Source: Spirochaetia bacterium (GTDB taxonomy: Bacteria > Spirochaetota > Spirochaetia > Treponematales > Breznakiellaceae). Taken from it: a stretch of 7,618 nucleotides of DNA. A program made the translations under genes and the position numbers. The stretch lies in assembly GCA_025997875.1 (NCBI GenBank), contig BNVE01000167.1, forward strand, positions 1-7,618, written 5' to 3'. The notes beneath the pieces were generated by a model, which searched no databases, was not told where the DNA came from, and saw nothing but the letters and a program-made list of their open reading frames with translations. Numbering within the stretch: the first letter of the stretch is position 1; the number at the start of each line of letters is the position of its first letter. Shown piece after piece: positions 1 to 5,960 of this stretch.

Positions 1-63
1 CACTATTTTCCATTGCTGCCGGTCGTCTTCCAGCTCCTCAAGAAATGATAATACCTCTTCCAT
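1..63 (-). CDS. 5' end of an unidentified leftward gene (possibly transposase-like), cut by the window edge
   Basis: Reading leftward from an ATG at 63-61 gives MEEVLSFLEELEDDRQQWK and continues to the window edge without a stop. A purine-rich Shine-Dalgarno-like run (GGGAGGGG on the minus strand, about 70-78) lies 8 nt upstream, which supports a real start here; a longer leftward reading in another frame over the same bases has no such signal. Only about 21 residues are visible, so the product cannot be named. The pattern of a short acidic helix followed by 'D.R' and a hydrophobic continuation resembles the N-terminus of ISAs1/H-repeat type transposases, but that is a guess from memory. It is divergent from the dehydrogenase at 197. 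Confidence 0.4.
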   Translation of the reverse strand, partial: MEEVLSFLEELEDDRQQWKIV

Positions 64-128
64 TCCTTTAACCCCTCCCAAGGTCTTATGAAAAAGTATA
101 TCACTTTTCTTTCATGCGTTTGTCGTGG

Positions 129-141
129 GTTGTTGAACAAC
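129..141. promoter_or_regulatory. 13-bp inverted repeat in the divergent spacer, possible operator or element end
   Basis: GTTGTT-G-AACAAC is a perfect inverted repeat around one central base, located just upstream of the -10 box of the dehydrogenase promoter and between two divergent genes. The placement suits a regulator site, for example for the IclR protein encoded nearby. It could also belong to the end of a mobile element associated with the leftward partial gene. No second identical copy is visible in the window. Confidence 0.3.
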
Positions 142-144
142 TCT

Positions 145-175
145 ATTACACAAAATCTTTTTTTAATAGTATAAT
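145..175 (+). promoter_or_regulatory. Putative sigma-70 promoter of the dehydrogenase gene
   Basis: A perfect -10 hexamer TATAAT lies at 170-175. The best -35 candidate is ATTACA at 145-150 (4 of 6 matches, 19-bp spacing, which is long), so the promoter may need an activator. Transcription would start near 182, leaving a very short leader that contains the AGGAGG ribosome-binding site at 186-191. Confidence 0.45.
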
Positions 176-196
176 TGTCAGGCACAGGAGGCGAAT

Positions 197-964
197 ATGA
201 TTGCTTATCATGGCGCGGATGCGGATTTTTCTCTTAAGGGCAAGACCGCAATTATCACCGGCGGCGCCGCCGGCATAGGGCTGGCCACTGCGGAATTCTT
301 TGCAAAAAAGGAAGTTAACCTGGTTATTGCGGACCTTAACCCCGGGGCGGACGCCATTGCCAAAGAGCTGGGGAGCAAAAACATCGGCGTATCCGGAAAT
401 GTGTGCGAAGACGCCTACCGGAAAAGCGTGATCGCCGCTGCGGTTAAAACCTTTGGGGGCGCAGACATTCTGGTGAACAGCGCCGGTATTGCGGCCCTTG
501 AAAAGGCTGAATCCATCAGTGAGGATTTTTGGGACCGGACCATCGAAATCAATCTTAAAGCCAGTTTTATGATGGCCCAGGTTTTTGGCGCATACCTGAT
601 CGAAAACAAGCGGCCCGGCAGCATCGTCAACATGGCCTCCCAGGCCGGGGTTATTGCCCTGGACCGGCACGTGGCTTACTGCGCCAGCAAGGGAGGAATC
701 ATCTCCATGACCAAGGTCCTGGCTATGGAATGGGGCAAATACGGCATCCGGGTAAATGCCGTGTCTCCCACGGTGGTGCTGACCGAATTGGGACACAGGG
801 CATGGGACGGGCCTGTGGGTGATGCCTTCAAAAAGGAAATCCCCGCGGAACGTTTTGCCGAACCCGATGAGATCGCGGGGATCATCGCCTTTTTGTGCAG
901 TGATGCTGCGGCAATGATCACCGGGCACAACCTCCTGGTGGACGGCGGTTATACAATTAAATAG
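197..964 (+). CDS. Classical short-chain dehydrogenase/reductase, probable sugar or polyol dehydrogenase
   Basis: An intact 255-residue protein of normal length for a classical SDR, which would catalyse NAD(P)-dependent oxidation/reduction of an alcohol/ketone in the cytoplasm. Visible motifs are the Rossmann glycine motif TGGAAGIG (residues 21-28), an acidic residue after strand 2 (D46, which usually indicates NAD preference), NSAG (94-97), and the catalytic set N119, S148, Y161 and K165 in YCASK. The C-terminus ends in ITGHNLLVDGGYTIK, a tail shared, as I recall it, with the galactitol/arabitol/threitol-type SDR subgroup; the substrate is therefore inferred only as a sugar alcohol or similar. 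The ATG at 197 has an ideal AGGAGG site 5 nt upstream. An IclR-family gene follows in the same direction after 112 bp and is the natural candidate regulator. Confidence 0.94.
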   Translation: MIAYHGADADFSLKGKTAIITGGAAGIGLATAEFFAKKEVNLVIADLNPGADAIAKELGSKNIGVSGNVCEDAYRKSVIAAAVKTFGGADILVNSAGIAALEKAESISEDFWDRTIEINLKASFMMAQVFGAYLIENKRPGSIVNMASQAGVIALDRHVAYCASKGGIISMTKVLAMEWGKYGIRVNAVSPTVVLTELGHRAWDGPVGDAFKKEIPAERFAEPDEIAGIIAFLCSDAAAMITGHNLLVDGGYTIK

Positions 965-984
965 ACATAGCGCTCAAGGCGGCG

Positions 985-998
985 GTGTTCTAAAACAC
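985..998. promoter_or_regulatory. Small inverted repeat between the dehydrogenase and iclR-type gene
   Basis: GTGTT-CTAA-AACAC is a perfect 5-bp inverted repeat with a 4-base centre, in the 112-bp spacer ahead of the regulator gene. It shares TGTT/AACA half-sites with the 129-141 repeat, though with different spacing. It could be an autoregulatory operator. It is a poor terminator, because the stem is short and no T-run follows directly. Confidence 0.25.
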
Positions 999-1026
999 AG
1001 GGCGGGGGATCTTTTGTATTTGTCTG

Positions 1027-1055
1027 TTTACTTTTTATCCTTCTTCCGATATAGT
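1027..1055 (+). promoter_or_regulatory. Putative sigma-70 promoter of the IclR-family gene
   Basis: TTTACT at 1027-1032 (4 of 6 to the -35 consensus) is followed after exactly 17 bp by TATAGT at 1050-1055 (5 of 6 to the -10 consensus). The predicted start is around 1062, giving a short leader with AGGA at 1067-1070 and the start codon at 1077. The regulator can therefore be transcribed independently of the dehydrogenase upstream. Confidence 0.5.
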
Positions 1056-1076
1056 TTTATATTAACAGGATGAAAG

Positions 1077-1874
1077 ATGCAGGTAAAAACGGCAAAACAG
1101 CCCAGTGAAGGTATTAAAAAAAATCAGTCCCTGCGGAAGGCGCTTCAAATTCTGGAGGGTATGACAAGGATCAACGCCCCGGCCCGATTGCAGGATATCG
1201 CCCAGAGCCTCAGGATGCCCCAGAGCACCCTGCTCCGTTTTCTCAATACCTTTATTGATTTTGGTTATGTGGGGCAGGATCCGGATACCTCCTGTTATTA
1301 CCTTACCCTCAAACTGGTGGAACTCGGTTCCCGGGCAAGCAGGAGTTATCCCTTTCAGAATTCACTTTCAAAATATGTGAAACAAGCGGCAACGGCCTTT
1401 AATGAATCGGCGTCCCTCTGCGTGGAGCAGAATATGCAGATGGTCTACATCGCCACCGAGGAAGGCCCCGGCCGGATGCTCCAGACCCTGCACCGGATTG
1501 GGCATATCGCCCCCATGCATGCCACCGGGGTGGGCAAACTACACCTGCTCAACTATTCCGATACCCAGCTTGAGGAACTTGAAAAAAAAGTCGGCTTCCC
1601 CAAATACACAAATAATACCATCACCAGCCTTAAGGATCTTAAAAAAGAACTGGAGCAGGTCAGGAAAGCGGGCTGCGCCATGGATAACGAAGAATGCGAA
1701 GTCGGGGTGCGGTGTATCGCGGTGCCGGTAAAAAACTATCAGGGCCAGGTGGTAGCGGGGATAAGCGTTTCCGCCCCGGTTACCCGGATGGATAAGCAGA
1801 AGACCGAAGAGGTCTGCCGGTTTCTAAAAGAAATAAGCGTCAAGGCCTCCAAGGAACTCGGCTGGGAAACTTAA
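1077..1874 (+). CDS. IclR-family transcriptional regulator
   Basis: An intact 265-residue protein with the standard IclR layout. An N-terminal winged helix-turn-helix occupies about residues 17-80 (ARLQDIAQSLRMPQSTLLRFL, then GYVGQDPDTSCYYLTLKLVELG). A C-terminal effector-binding domain spans about residues 95-260, with the signatures 'MHATGVGKL' and 'DNEECEVGVRCIAVPV'. Members bind operators as dimers or tetramers and respond to small carbon metabolites. It follows the SDR gene in the same direction, so control of that gene and of itself is the simplest inference; the effector cannot be read from the sequence. The ATG at 1077 is preceded by AGGA at 1067-1070. Its TAA stop (1872-1874) overlaps the convergent stop of the polymerase gene. 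Confidence 0.95.
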   Translation: MQVKTAKQPSEGIKKNQSLRKALQILEGMTRINAPARLQDIAQSLRMPQSTLLRFLNTFIDFGYVGQDPDTSCYYLTLKLVELGSRASRSYPFQNSLSKYVKQAATAFNESASLCVEQNMQMVYIATEEGPGRMLQTLHRIGHIAPMHATGVGKLHLLNYSDTQLEELEKKVGFPKYTNNTITSLKDLKKELEQVRKAGCAMDNEECEVGVRCIAVPVKNYQGQVVAGISVSAPVTRMDKQKTEEVCRFLKEISVKASKELGWET

Positions 1875-4537
1875 GCATTAAATTCCAGTTCCATCTGTCC
1901 TGCATCAGGGGAGCGGCCTTTTCCCTTCTGAAAAAATGAATCCATGTCCCAATGAAGGGCGTCCGCAATGGACTTTGCCACGGGCAGCACCTGGGAATTG
2001 GCATAATGATCGTAATCCAGGGGGGCGTGGGGCAGGGAAACCGGCTCCGCCCCGGTCTGTGTCCAGACAAATTCCACCGTACCCCGGCGGCCCTTCCAGC
2101 CCAGGGCCCGGGCGGCTTTAACCTGGGGCGGGGTGGAGGACGTGTAGGACTCCGGAGGCCGGGAAAGCCGCTTGCGGTAGACCAGTTCCCCGTCGAGTTT
2201 GCCTTCCCGCAGATCTTTCAGGGTCTCGCCGACCTTTTCCCGGAATTCCGCATACCCGCTGTCGCCGGAGCTTGAACCGGAATCCCGGGCGCCCCAAAAA
2301 ACCAGTTCCAACAGTTCAAGCTGCAGCCGCCGGGCCAGGGGGGTCACATCGCTCCGTACCGCCTCCATGCCCTTCACTTCCACGGTCTCCTCGCCCCCAT
2401 TGGGATCGATGAGGAAACCCCCGTACCCCTTAGCTCTCCCGCGAGGGAGAGCAGCCCTGCCCCGCAAAGCAGCTCTGTCCCCGGCTTCCTCCCCGGCATA
2501 GGCCCCGCTGCGCAGAGGGGGGAGCAGGAGACTGCGGTAGGGTTTCTCAAAACGGAGTTCGATAAAGGATTCCAGATCGTATTCGGCGCGGATCTTTTCG
2601 GTCAGAAAGCGGTTAAGCTCCGCAGCCAGCTCCCCGCAATAGGAGCGGAACTCATCGTAGCCGGCGGTATTATCCAGGGGGGTTTCCACAAAAAGGGAAT
2701 CCGTATCCCCGTAAAGCACTTTGAAGCCCCTGCCGGTAAACCAGTCCCGGGAGAGGAGGAGCCACTTCCGGGCAAAGGAGGTGATGGCCCCTGCCAGTTC
2801 GGTTCGCCCGTAGCGGCAGGCCCTGGTCCCCAGGACTCCGTAAAAGCTGTTCATCAGAATCTTGTACACCTGGGATGCGGTCTCATCCCCCGCTTCCAGG
2901 GCCTTCCGCCGGGAGGTGAAGTAGCCGGTGATCAGCTCCGGGAGGATTCCGGGGATCCGGGAGAAAGCGGCGCCGTTCGGCGCGTTAATCAGCTCCGTTG
3001 TGGGGGCACGGGCGTGGGAAAGGGGGTCGATGTTGAAGGTGCGCATGATGCTGGGATAGAGGCTGCGGAAGTCGAAAACCGCCACATTGCGAAAAAGGCC
3101 CGGTAAGGGGTCCAGCACGGTTCCCCCGGCAGCCCCCGAGACAGCGCGGCCCGTCTCATCCACCGGGGGGGCAATGCCCCGCTTCCGCAGTTCCAGGCCG
3201 TAGATCCGCTCAAAGCTGACCACGCTGGTCCAGGCCTTGTCCAGGCTGACCCCGGTAAGGCTGGCCCGCTCCACGGTAAGCTGAAAAAGGCCGGTCACGG
3301 CGAGGATACGCAGGGCCAGTTCCGCATCCCGGTAACAGTATTCGCCAAAGGTCAGGGGGTCCTCGGCGTAAAGCTGGTTCAGCCGGGCGATCTTTTCCTC
3401 CCCGGCGTTGTTGCCGGTATAGGTTTTTTCAAAGGCGACCAGTTTACCTTCCCCCAGGACCGCCCGGGACACCGATTCCAGTGAATAATCGGAAAATTGC
3501 CCCCCCTCACCCTGGGCCACCAGACCCCGCCCGCCGGCGCGGACTATCCGCAGGGCATCGATCACCTGCCGCCCCGGAACCAGTGCCGCCGCAGACCTGC
3601 GGCCCTCCCGGTCCCCGGCGCCGCTGCTATCGAAAAATTTCGCATCCTCCCCGGCCCGGCCAATGGCAAGAGGTATACCCAAACAGGCGCATCGTTCGGC
3701 GATGTGTTTGAAGTCAAAGTCCAAAAAGTTCCAGCCCGTAAGCACATCCGGGTCCCCGGCCTGGATATCGGCGATAAAGGCGCGCAAGAGGGAAGCTTCG
3801 TCGCCGTGGAAGATCAGCGGCGCGGGGGACAGAGCTTCAATCGGTTCCGCTGATTGACAATGCAGAAAAACTTCGCTTTTCTGCGCATTTTCTGTAAGCA
3901 CCCGTACCAGGCCCTTGAAAGCCGAAGCATCCCCCGTCAGGGACCGGGCCTCCGCCCAGGAGACGCCAATGGCCCGGATGGTTCCTTTTTGGGTATCGGT
4001 TTCAATGTCGATGGAGGCTAAACGCAGGGGCGGGACTACCCCGGCCCTTTCAGCGTCCGAAACCGGGCTTAGAATCGGCTCGGGAAAAACCAGGTCCACC
4101 AGTCGGCCCGGCCGGGAGAGGCCCCGGATTTCCATCCAGAGCCGGATCTGATGATCCGCAAGAAAGGCGTCGGTGAGCTTCATGTCCCCATCGGGGCTGA
4201 GGATGCCCCCGCGGGCCAGGTTGTTAAAGGCCGCAGTCCGGTCGCCGATACGGGAAAACTCAAGCAGGGACAGAGCTCCATTCCCGGCAAAGGATTCCAG
4301 CAGGGCGGGCTTAACTTCGTATTTAATAGAGGAAAGCAGGGGACCGCAGCGGGGCAGGTCCTTTTCGTACACATGGAAAGAAGGATGGGGAACCGGTTCC
4401 ACCGCCACAAAGGAGCGGCCGTCCTCAAGGCGGCCCAAAAAAAAGAGCCGGTTTTTGCGCATATCCGCATAGGCGTGGACAAGGAAACCCCGGCAGGCAG
4501 GGGCCACAGGGTCAGAAGCCGGGAGCGGGCTATCCAA
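1871..4537 (-). CDS. polB: Family-B DNA polymerase, Pol II type, with 3'-5' exonuclease
   Basis: An 888-residue polymerase, about 100 longer than E. coli Pol II. Exonuclease motifs: Exo I DIET (D177/E179), Exo II GWNFLDFD (D275), Exo III YCYRD (Y400/D404). Polymerase motifs: A DFRSLYPSI (from D489), B KILMNSFYG (559-567), C YGDTDS (609-614), and the thumb-side KGYGGF and VKGMEAVRSDVTPLAR. All catalytic acidic residues are present, so it should be active and proofreading. The C-terminus GQMELEFNA contains QMELEF, which fits a hexameric beta-clamp-binding motif; Pol II enzymes work in damage tolerance and replication restart with the clamp. A low-complexity stretch RAALRGRAALPRGRA (688-702) just before KGYGG looks like an insertion. 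The start is a TTG (4537-4535) with a weak ribosome-binding site; an in-frame stop lies 21 nt upstream and the next Met is residue 26, inside conserved sequence, so TTG is the best choice. A LexA box was not recognised upstream. Confidence 0.93.
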   Translation of the reverse strand: MDSPLPASDPVAPACRGFLVHAYADMRKNRLFFLGRLEDGRSFVAVEPVPHPSFHVYEKDLPRCGPLLSSIKYEVKPALLESFAGNGALSLLEFSRIGDRTAAFNNLARGGILSPDGDMKLTDAFLADHQIRLWMEIRGLSRPGRLVDLVFPEPILSPVSDAERAGVVPPLRLASIDIETDTQKGTIRAIGVSWAEARSLTGDASAFKGLVRVLTENAQKSEVFLHCQSAEPIEALSPAPLIFHGDEASLLRAFIADIQAGDPDVLTGWNFLDFDFKHIAERCACLGIPLAIGRAGEDAKFFDSSGAGDREGRRSAAALVPGRQVIDALRIVRAGGRGLVAQGEGGQFSDYSLESVSRAVLGEGKLVAFEKTYTGNNAGEEKIARLNQLYAEDPLTFGEYCYRDAELALRILAVTGLFQLTVERASLTGVSLDKAWTSVVSFERIYGLELRKRGIAPPVDETGRAVSGAAGGTVLDPLPGLFRNVAVFDFRSLYPSIMRTFNIDPLSHARAPTTELINAPNGAAFSRIPGILPELITGYFTSRRKALEAGDETASQVYKILMNSFYGVLGTRACRYGRTELAGAITSFARKWLLLSRDWFTGRGFKVLYGDTDSLFVETPLDNTAGYDEFRSYCGELAAELNRFLTEKIRAEYDLESFIELRFEKPYRSLLLPPLRSGAYAGEEAGDRAALRGRAALPRGRAKGYGGFLIDPNGGEETVEVKGMEAVRSDVTPLARRLQLELLELVFWGARDSGSSSGDSGYAEFREKVGETLKDLREGKLDGELVYRKRLSRPPESYTSSTPPQVKAARALGWKGRRGTVEFVWTQTGAEPVSLPHAPLDYDHYANSQVLPVAKSIADALHWDMDSFFQKGKGRSPDAGQMELEFNA
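2433..2452. repeat. Perfect hairpin palindrome inside polB
   Basis: GCTCTCCC-GCGA-GGGAGAGC is a perfect 8-bp inverted repeat with a 4-base loop inside the polymerase reading frame. It encodes part of the RAALPRGRA low-complexity segment. The adjoining bases contain an imperfect ~21-bp near-duplicate unit (RAALRG, then RAALPRG, then RAKG), so the segment may have arisen by repeat expansion or by insertion of a small palindromic element that preserved the frame. It lies between the palm and the KGYGG loop, where an extra loop would be tolerated. Confidence 0.75.
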
Positions 4538-4550
4538 GCCGGGACCCGTA

Positions 4551-4642
4551 CCAGCGCCGGATCAGGGGGTTTATTTTTTTGGGTTGGGGCTTGAGCATGG
4601 TTGTATTCTACTATAAAGCGATCCGGTTTAACAGCGGTGTCA
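4551..4642 (-). repeat. 92-bp dispersed repeat, copy 1, at the 5' edge of polB
   Basis: This segment matches 6961-7052 over 92 bases with 4 substitutions and no gaps, in the same orientation. It ends 13 bases upstream of the polymerase TTG start. Read leftward it contains an AT-rich stretch with TATAGTAGAAT (about 4606-4616) that might act as a -10 region, and an ATG (4598) opening a 22-codon basic peptide (MLKPQPKKI...) that ends on a stop overlapping the start of polB. It also has short inverted ends (CCGGATC near 4557, GATCCGG near 4620). The repeat may be a promoter/leader unit or a small mobile element; the sequence does not decide. Confidence 0.85.
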
Positions 4643-4656
4643 GGCATCTGAGGATC

Positions 4657-4678
4657 AAAAAGGGGGGAGTCCCCCCTT
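4657..4678 (-). terminator. Intrinsic terminator, leftward
   Basis: On the minus strand a stem AAGGGGGG/CCCCCCTT with a 3-base loop is followed by a run of five T. The G/C core is six pairs and perfect. It lies downstream of the leftward HD-GYP remnant and acidic mini-ORF and ahead of polB, so it would insulate the polymerase gene from transcription entering from the right. Confidence 0.65.
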
Positions 4679-4690
4679 CGCTCCAAACCT

Positions 4691-4732
4691 GCGGTTTTCC
4701 GCTATCCCTCCCTCCTGGGGGTTCCACCCCCA
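4691..4732. repeat. Two further small perfect hairpins upstream of the terminator
   Basis: GCGG-TTTT-CCGC (4691-4702) and TGGGGG-TTCCA-CCCCCA (4716-4732) form two perfect hairpins, followed by another C5 run at 4736-4740. Together with the terminator stem at 4657-4678 they make three consecutive hairpins within 80 bases. On the minus strand the segment is rich in G-runs. It has no coding signal that I trust and resembles an intergenic structured repeat. Confidence 0.5.
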
Positions 4733-4796
4733 AACCCCCGCCGGTGACGCCAGGCGCCTTTAGAGTTACACCAGACCTTGTATATTACTCAAAAAT

Positions 4797-4906
4797 TTAT
4801 TTTATCCTGCCGGATAAAAAATCACCTATATCATCCGGTCCGCCTGGATCGTCTTTGCCATCATTATTCTCATCTTCCGCTAATTCATTAAATATTCTTT
4901 AGTCAT
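4797..4906 (-). pseudogene. Frameshifted acidic mini-ORF beginning MTKEY
   Basis: A start codon at 4906-4904 has an excellent GGAGGG site (about 4912-4917) and overlaps the stop of the upstream HD-GYP remnant as ATGA, a coupling arrangement. In frame it reads MTKEYLMN and stops. If one base is restored in the A/T run near 4890 (the related copy at 6684-6690 has one extra A), it reads MTKEYFNELAEDENN and runs on to an acidic GKDDPGGPDDIGDFLSG tail, ending at TAA 4799-4797, 36 residues in all. I do not recognise the product. The acidic composition and coherent continuation argue for a decayed or slippage-dependent small gene. Confidence 0.35.
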
Positions 4907-4917
4907 ATATTCCCTCC
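4887..4917 (-). repeat. Repeat with ribosome-binding site and start codon, copy 1
   Basis: Positions 4891-4917 are identical over 27 bases to 6689-6715, and the match extends to about 31 bases with a single A-run indel. The unit holds a strong GGAGGG site, the ATATATGA stop/start overlap and the first codons MTKEY. In each copy a truncated gene of a different family ends in '...GGNI' followed by the TGA in the repeat, so the repeat forms the junction. Confidence 0.75.
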
Positions 4918-5358
4918 ATTTTTCAAAATCCGGTCGATTATTTCTATGCCGTAAGTCGTATGTTTCTTTATCTCGTCAAACTCGTCCCGGTCCAGTTTCC
5001 CCGGCTTCCGCAATATGCTGTCGTCTATGGCTATCTTTCCCACATCGTGCAGATGCGAGGACAGCGTGATAAGCTCCAGGTCCCAAGCCGGATCAATCTG
5101 GTCCCGGTAAAACCCCGACTCTATCAATGCGTCCAACAGTATTTTCAGGTTCCGCTGGGTCCTCATGATATGGCCCCCGGTATCGCCGTCCCGACGCTCC
5201 ACCAGGTCCGCCACCATCTTGAGTGTTGAACCTCCGCAGCTTCTCGTCCTGCTCCAGGAGCCGCAGGTGCAGCTCCACCCGCTTGTTCAGCAATTTTGAC
5301 ACAAAGGGTTTTGTTATGTAGTCTATCGCCCCCAGTTCAAGCCCCTTTGGTCTTTTGT
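4903..5358 (-). pseudogene. Remnant of a receiver/HD-GYP domain protein (cyclic di-GMP phosphodiesterase type)
   Basis: Two frames carry pieces of one gene. The upstream piece (about 5358-5229) reads KGLELGAIDYITKPFVSKLL then NKRVELHLRLLEQ, the last helix of a CheY-like receiver domain and the linker. The downstream piece (5217-4903, its frame open from about 5227) reads MVADLVERRDGDTGGHI..., then HLHDVGKIAIDDSILRKPG and HTTYGIEIIDRI, the N-terminal half of an HD-GYP domain with the HD pair. The frame changes at about 5226, where a linker also seems lost. The gene lacks most of the receiver domain, including the phosphorylated aspartate, and stops at KNGGNI before the GYP motif, so it cannot be a working phosphodiesterase. 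Its 3' end coincides with the 27-bp repeat and its 5' end with tandem repeats at 5361-5393. Confidence 0.8.
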
Positions 5359-5360
5359 CA

Positions 5361-5393
5361 AGAGGAACTTTTTTAACAGAGGAACTTTTTTAA
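5361..5393. repeat. Two tandem 16-bp direct repeats
   Basis: AGAGGAACTTTTTTAA occurs at 5361-5376 and again at 5378-5393 with one base between, a 17-bp period. The pair sits exactly at the broken 5' edge of the HD-GYP remnant. It may be part of a dispersed intergenic repeat or a footprint of the event that truncated the gene. Nothing else convincing is seen between 5394 and the promoter at 5475. Confidence 0.7.
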
Positions 5394-5474
5394 GCGGGGA
5401 AAATAAAGACAGCGTAAGGCACAAAACGCGCCCTGCGAAGGGTTAAAAGCCGCTTTCGGGCTGAAAAAAAAGAC

Positions 5475-5503
5475 TTGACAAATGTGTTGGATAGCATTAT
5501 AAT
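5475..5503 (+). promoter_or_regulatory. Perfect-consensus sigma-70 promoter
   Basis: TTGACA at 5475-5480, a 17-bp spacer, then TATAAT at 5498-5503: both hexamers and the spacing match the consensus exactly. Transcription would begin near 5510, inside the palindrome at 5492-5525. Such a strong unaided promoter is usually held off by a repressor. Confidence 0.9.
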
Positions 5504-5525
5504 AAGTATACTTATTATAATGCTA
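5492..5525. promoter_or_regulatory. Perfect 34-bp palindromic operator overlapping the -10 box and start site
   Basis: The two 17-base halves (5492-5508 and 5509-5525, centre AAGTA/TACTT) are exact reverse complements. The palindrome covers the -10 hexamer at 5498-5503 and the expected transcription start, the classic place for a repressor to block initiation. MarR-family dimers bind AT-rich palindromes, and a MarR-family gene is the second gene of this operon, so it is the likely ligand. Each arm contains ATTATAAT, itself palindromic, so two dimers could bind side by side. Confidence 0.85.
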
Positions 5526-5546
5526 CTTATCAAAGGAGATGTGTCT

Positions 5547-5960
5547 ATGGAACTGCAATTCACGCTTGAAGTGAACGCCCCTGCGGAGAAAATTTGGCCT
5601 TATTACGCCGACCCCGCAAAACGCTATGTCTGGGAAGATGATTTAGAAAACATAGTTTTCGATGGCGAGGTCAAAACTGGCACAACGGGCAGCATGAAAT
5701 TGAAAGAAATGCCCAATATGCCGTTTACCTTAACAGAAGTTGTCGAGAACGCTTCTTACTGCGACAGGACGGACGTTCCGGGAATGGGTAGTCTTTATTT
5801 TGGGCATAAAATACTGCGGGAAAACGGCAAGACCTATATCCGGCACAGCGTTCGTCTGGAAAAAGAAAACCCCGGCGAAGATGACCTTGGTTTTCTCAGC
5901 GGCGTGTTCTCTGATGTGCCCGGCGCGGCTTTGAAAATCAAGAGAGAGGTTGAGAAATAG
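5547..5960 (+). CDS. SRPBCC/START-like ligand-binding protein (polyketide cyclase-type fold)
   Basis: A 137-residue protein beginning MELQFTLEVNAPAEKIWPYY, the typical opening of SRPBCC proteins (first beta strand, then the '.V.APAEKIW' helix), with GEVKTGTTGSMKLKEMP and FTLTEVVENASY further on. The fold forms a deep hydrophobic pocket; members act as lipid or aromatic ligand carriers, cyclases or hydrolases, and the specific ligand cannot be read here. No signal peptide is seen, so it is cytoplasmic. The ATG at 5547 has AAGGAG 8 nt upstream; an in-frame upstream extension to 5475 would start inside the promoter and is rejected. It is the first gene of an operon under a palindrome-covered consensus promoter, followed directly by a MarR-type regulator, suggesting a ligand-sensing or detoxification role. 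Base composition looks lower in GC than polB. Confidence 0.88.
   Translation: MELQFTLEVNAPAEKIWPYYADPAKRYVWEDDLENIVFDGEVKTGTTGSMKLKEMPNMPFTLTEVVENASYCDRTDVPGMGSLYFGHKILRENGKTYIRHSVRLEKENPGEDDLGFLSGVFSDVPGAALKIKREVEK

Noticed and set aside
3..185. Leftward 60-codon frame beginning MPDNYTIKK
   Set aside because: It crosses the dehydrogenase promoter and lacks a good ribosome-binding site; the overlapping frame starting at 63 has a strong site and a more protein-like sequence.
146..928. Long leftward frame opposite the dehydrogenase gene
   Set aside because: It mirrors the codon structure of the intact SDR gene on the other strand, and its glycine- and histidine-rich translation shows no recognisable family.
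4180..4686. Leftward 168-codon frame fusing the 92-bp repeat to an out-of-frame part of polB
   Set aside because: Its last two thirds is polB read in the wrong frame; only the repeat-derived part recurs elsewhere.
4579..4902. Rightward frame MVVFYYKAIRFNSGV... through the hairpin region
   Set aside because: The proline-rich continuation is a translation of the G/C hairpin repeats, and the frame in the second repeat copy ends quickly with a different sequence.
5441..5470. Small hairpin AGCC...GGCT followed by an A-run as a terminator
   Set aside because: Only four pairs in the stem and no rightward T-run; leftward it has just four T and no gene to terminate nearby.
5475..5546. Upstream extension of the SRPBCC gene (MTNVLDSIIIS...) as a membrane-spanning leader
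   Set aside because: The extension starts on the -35 box and translates the palindromic operator; the ATG at 5547 has a proper ribosome-binding site.
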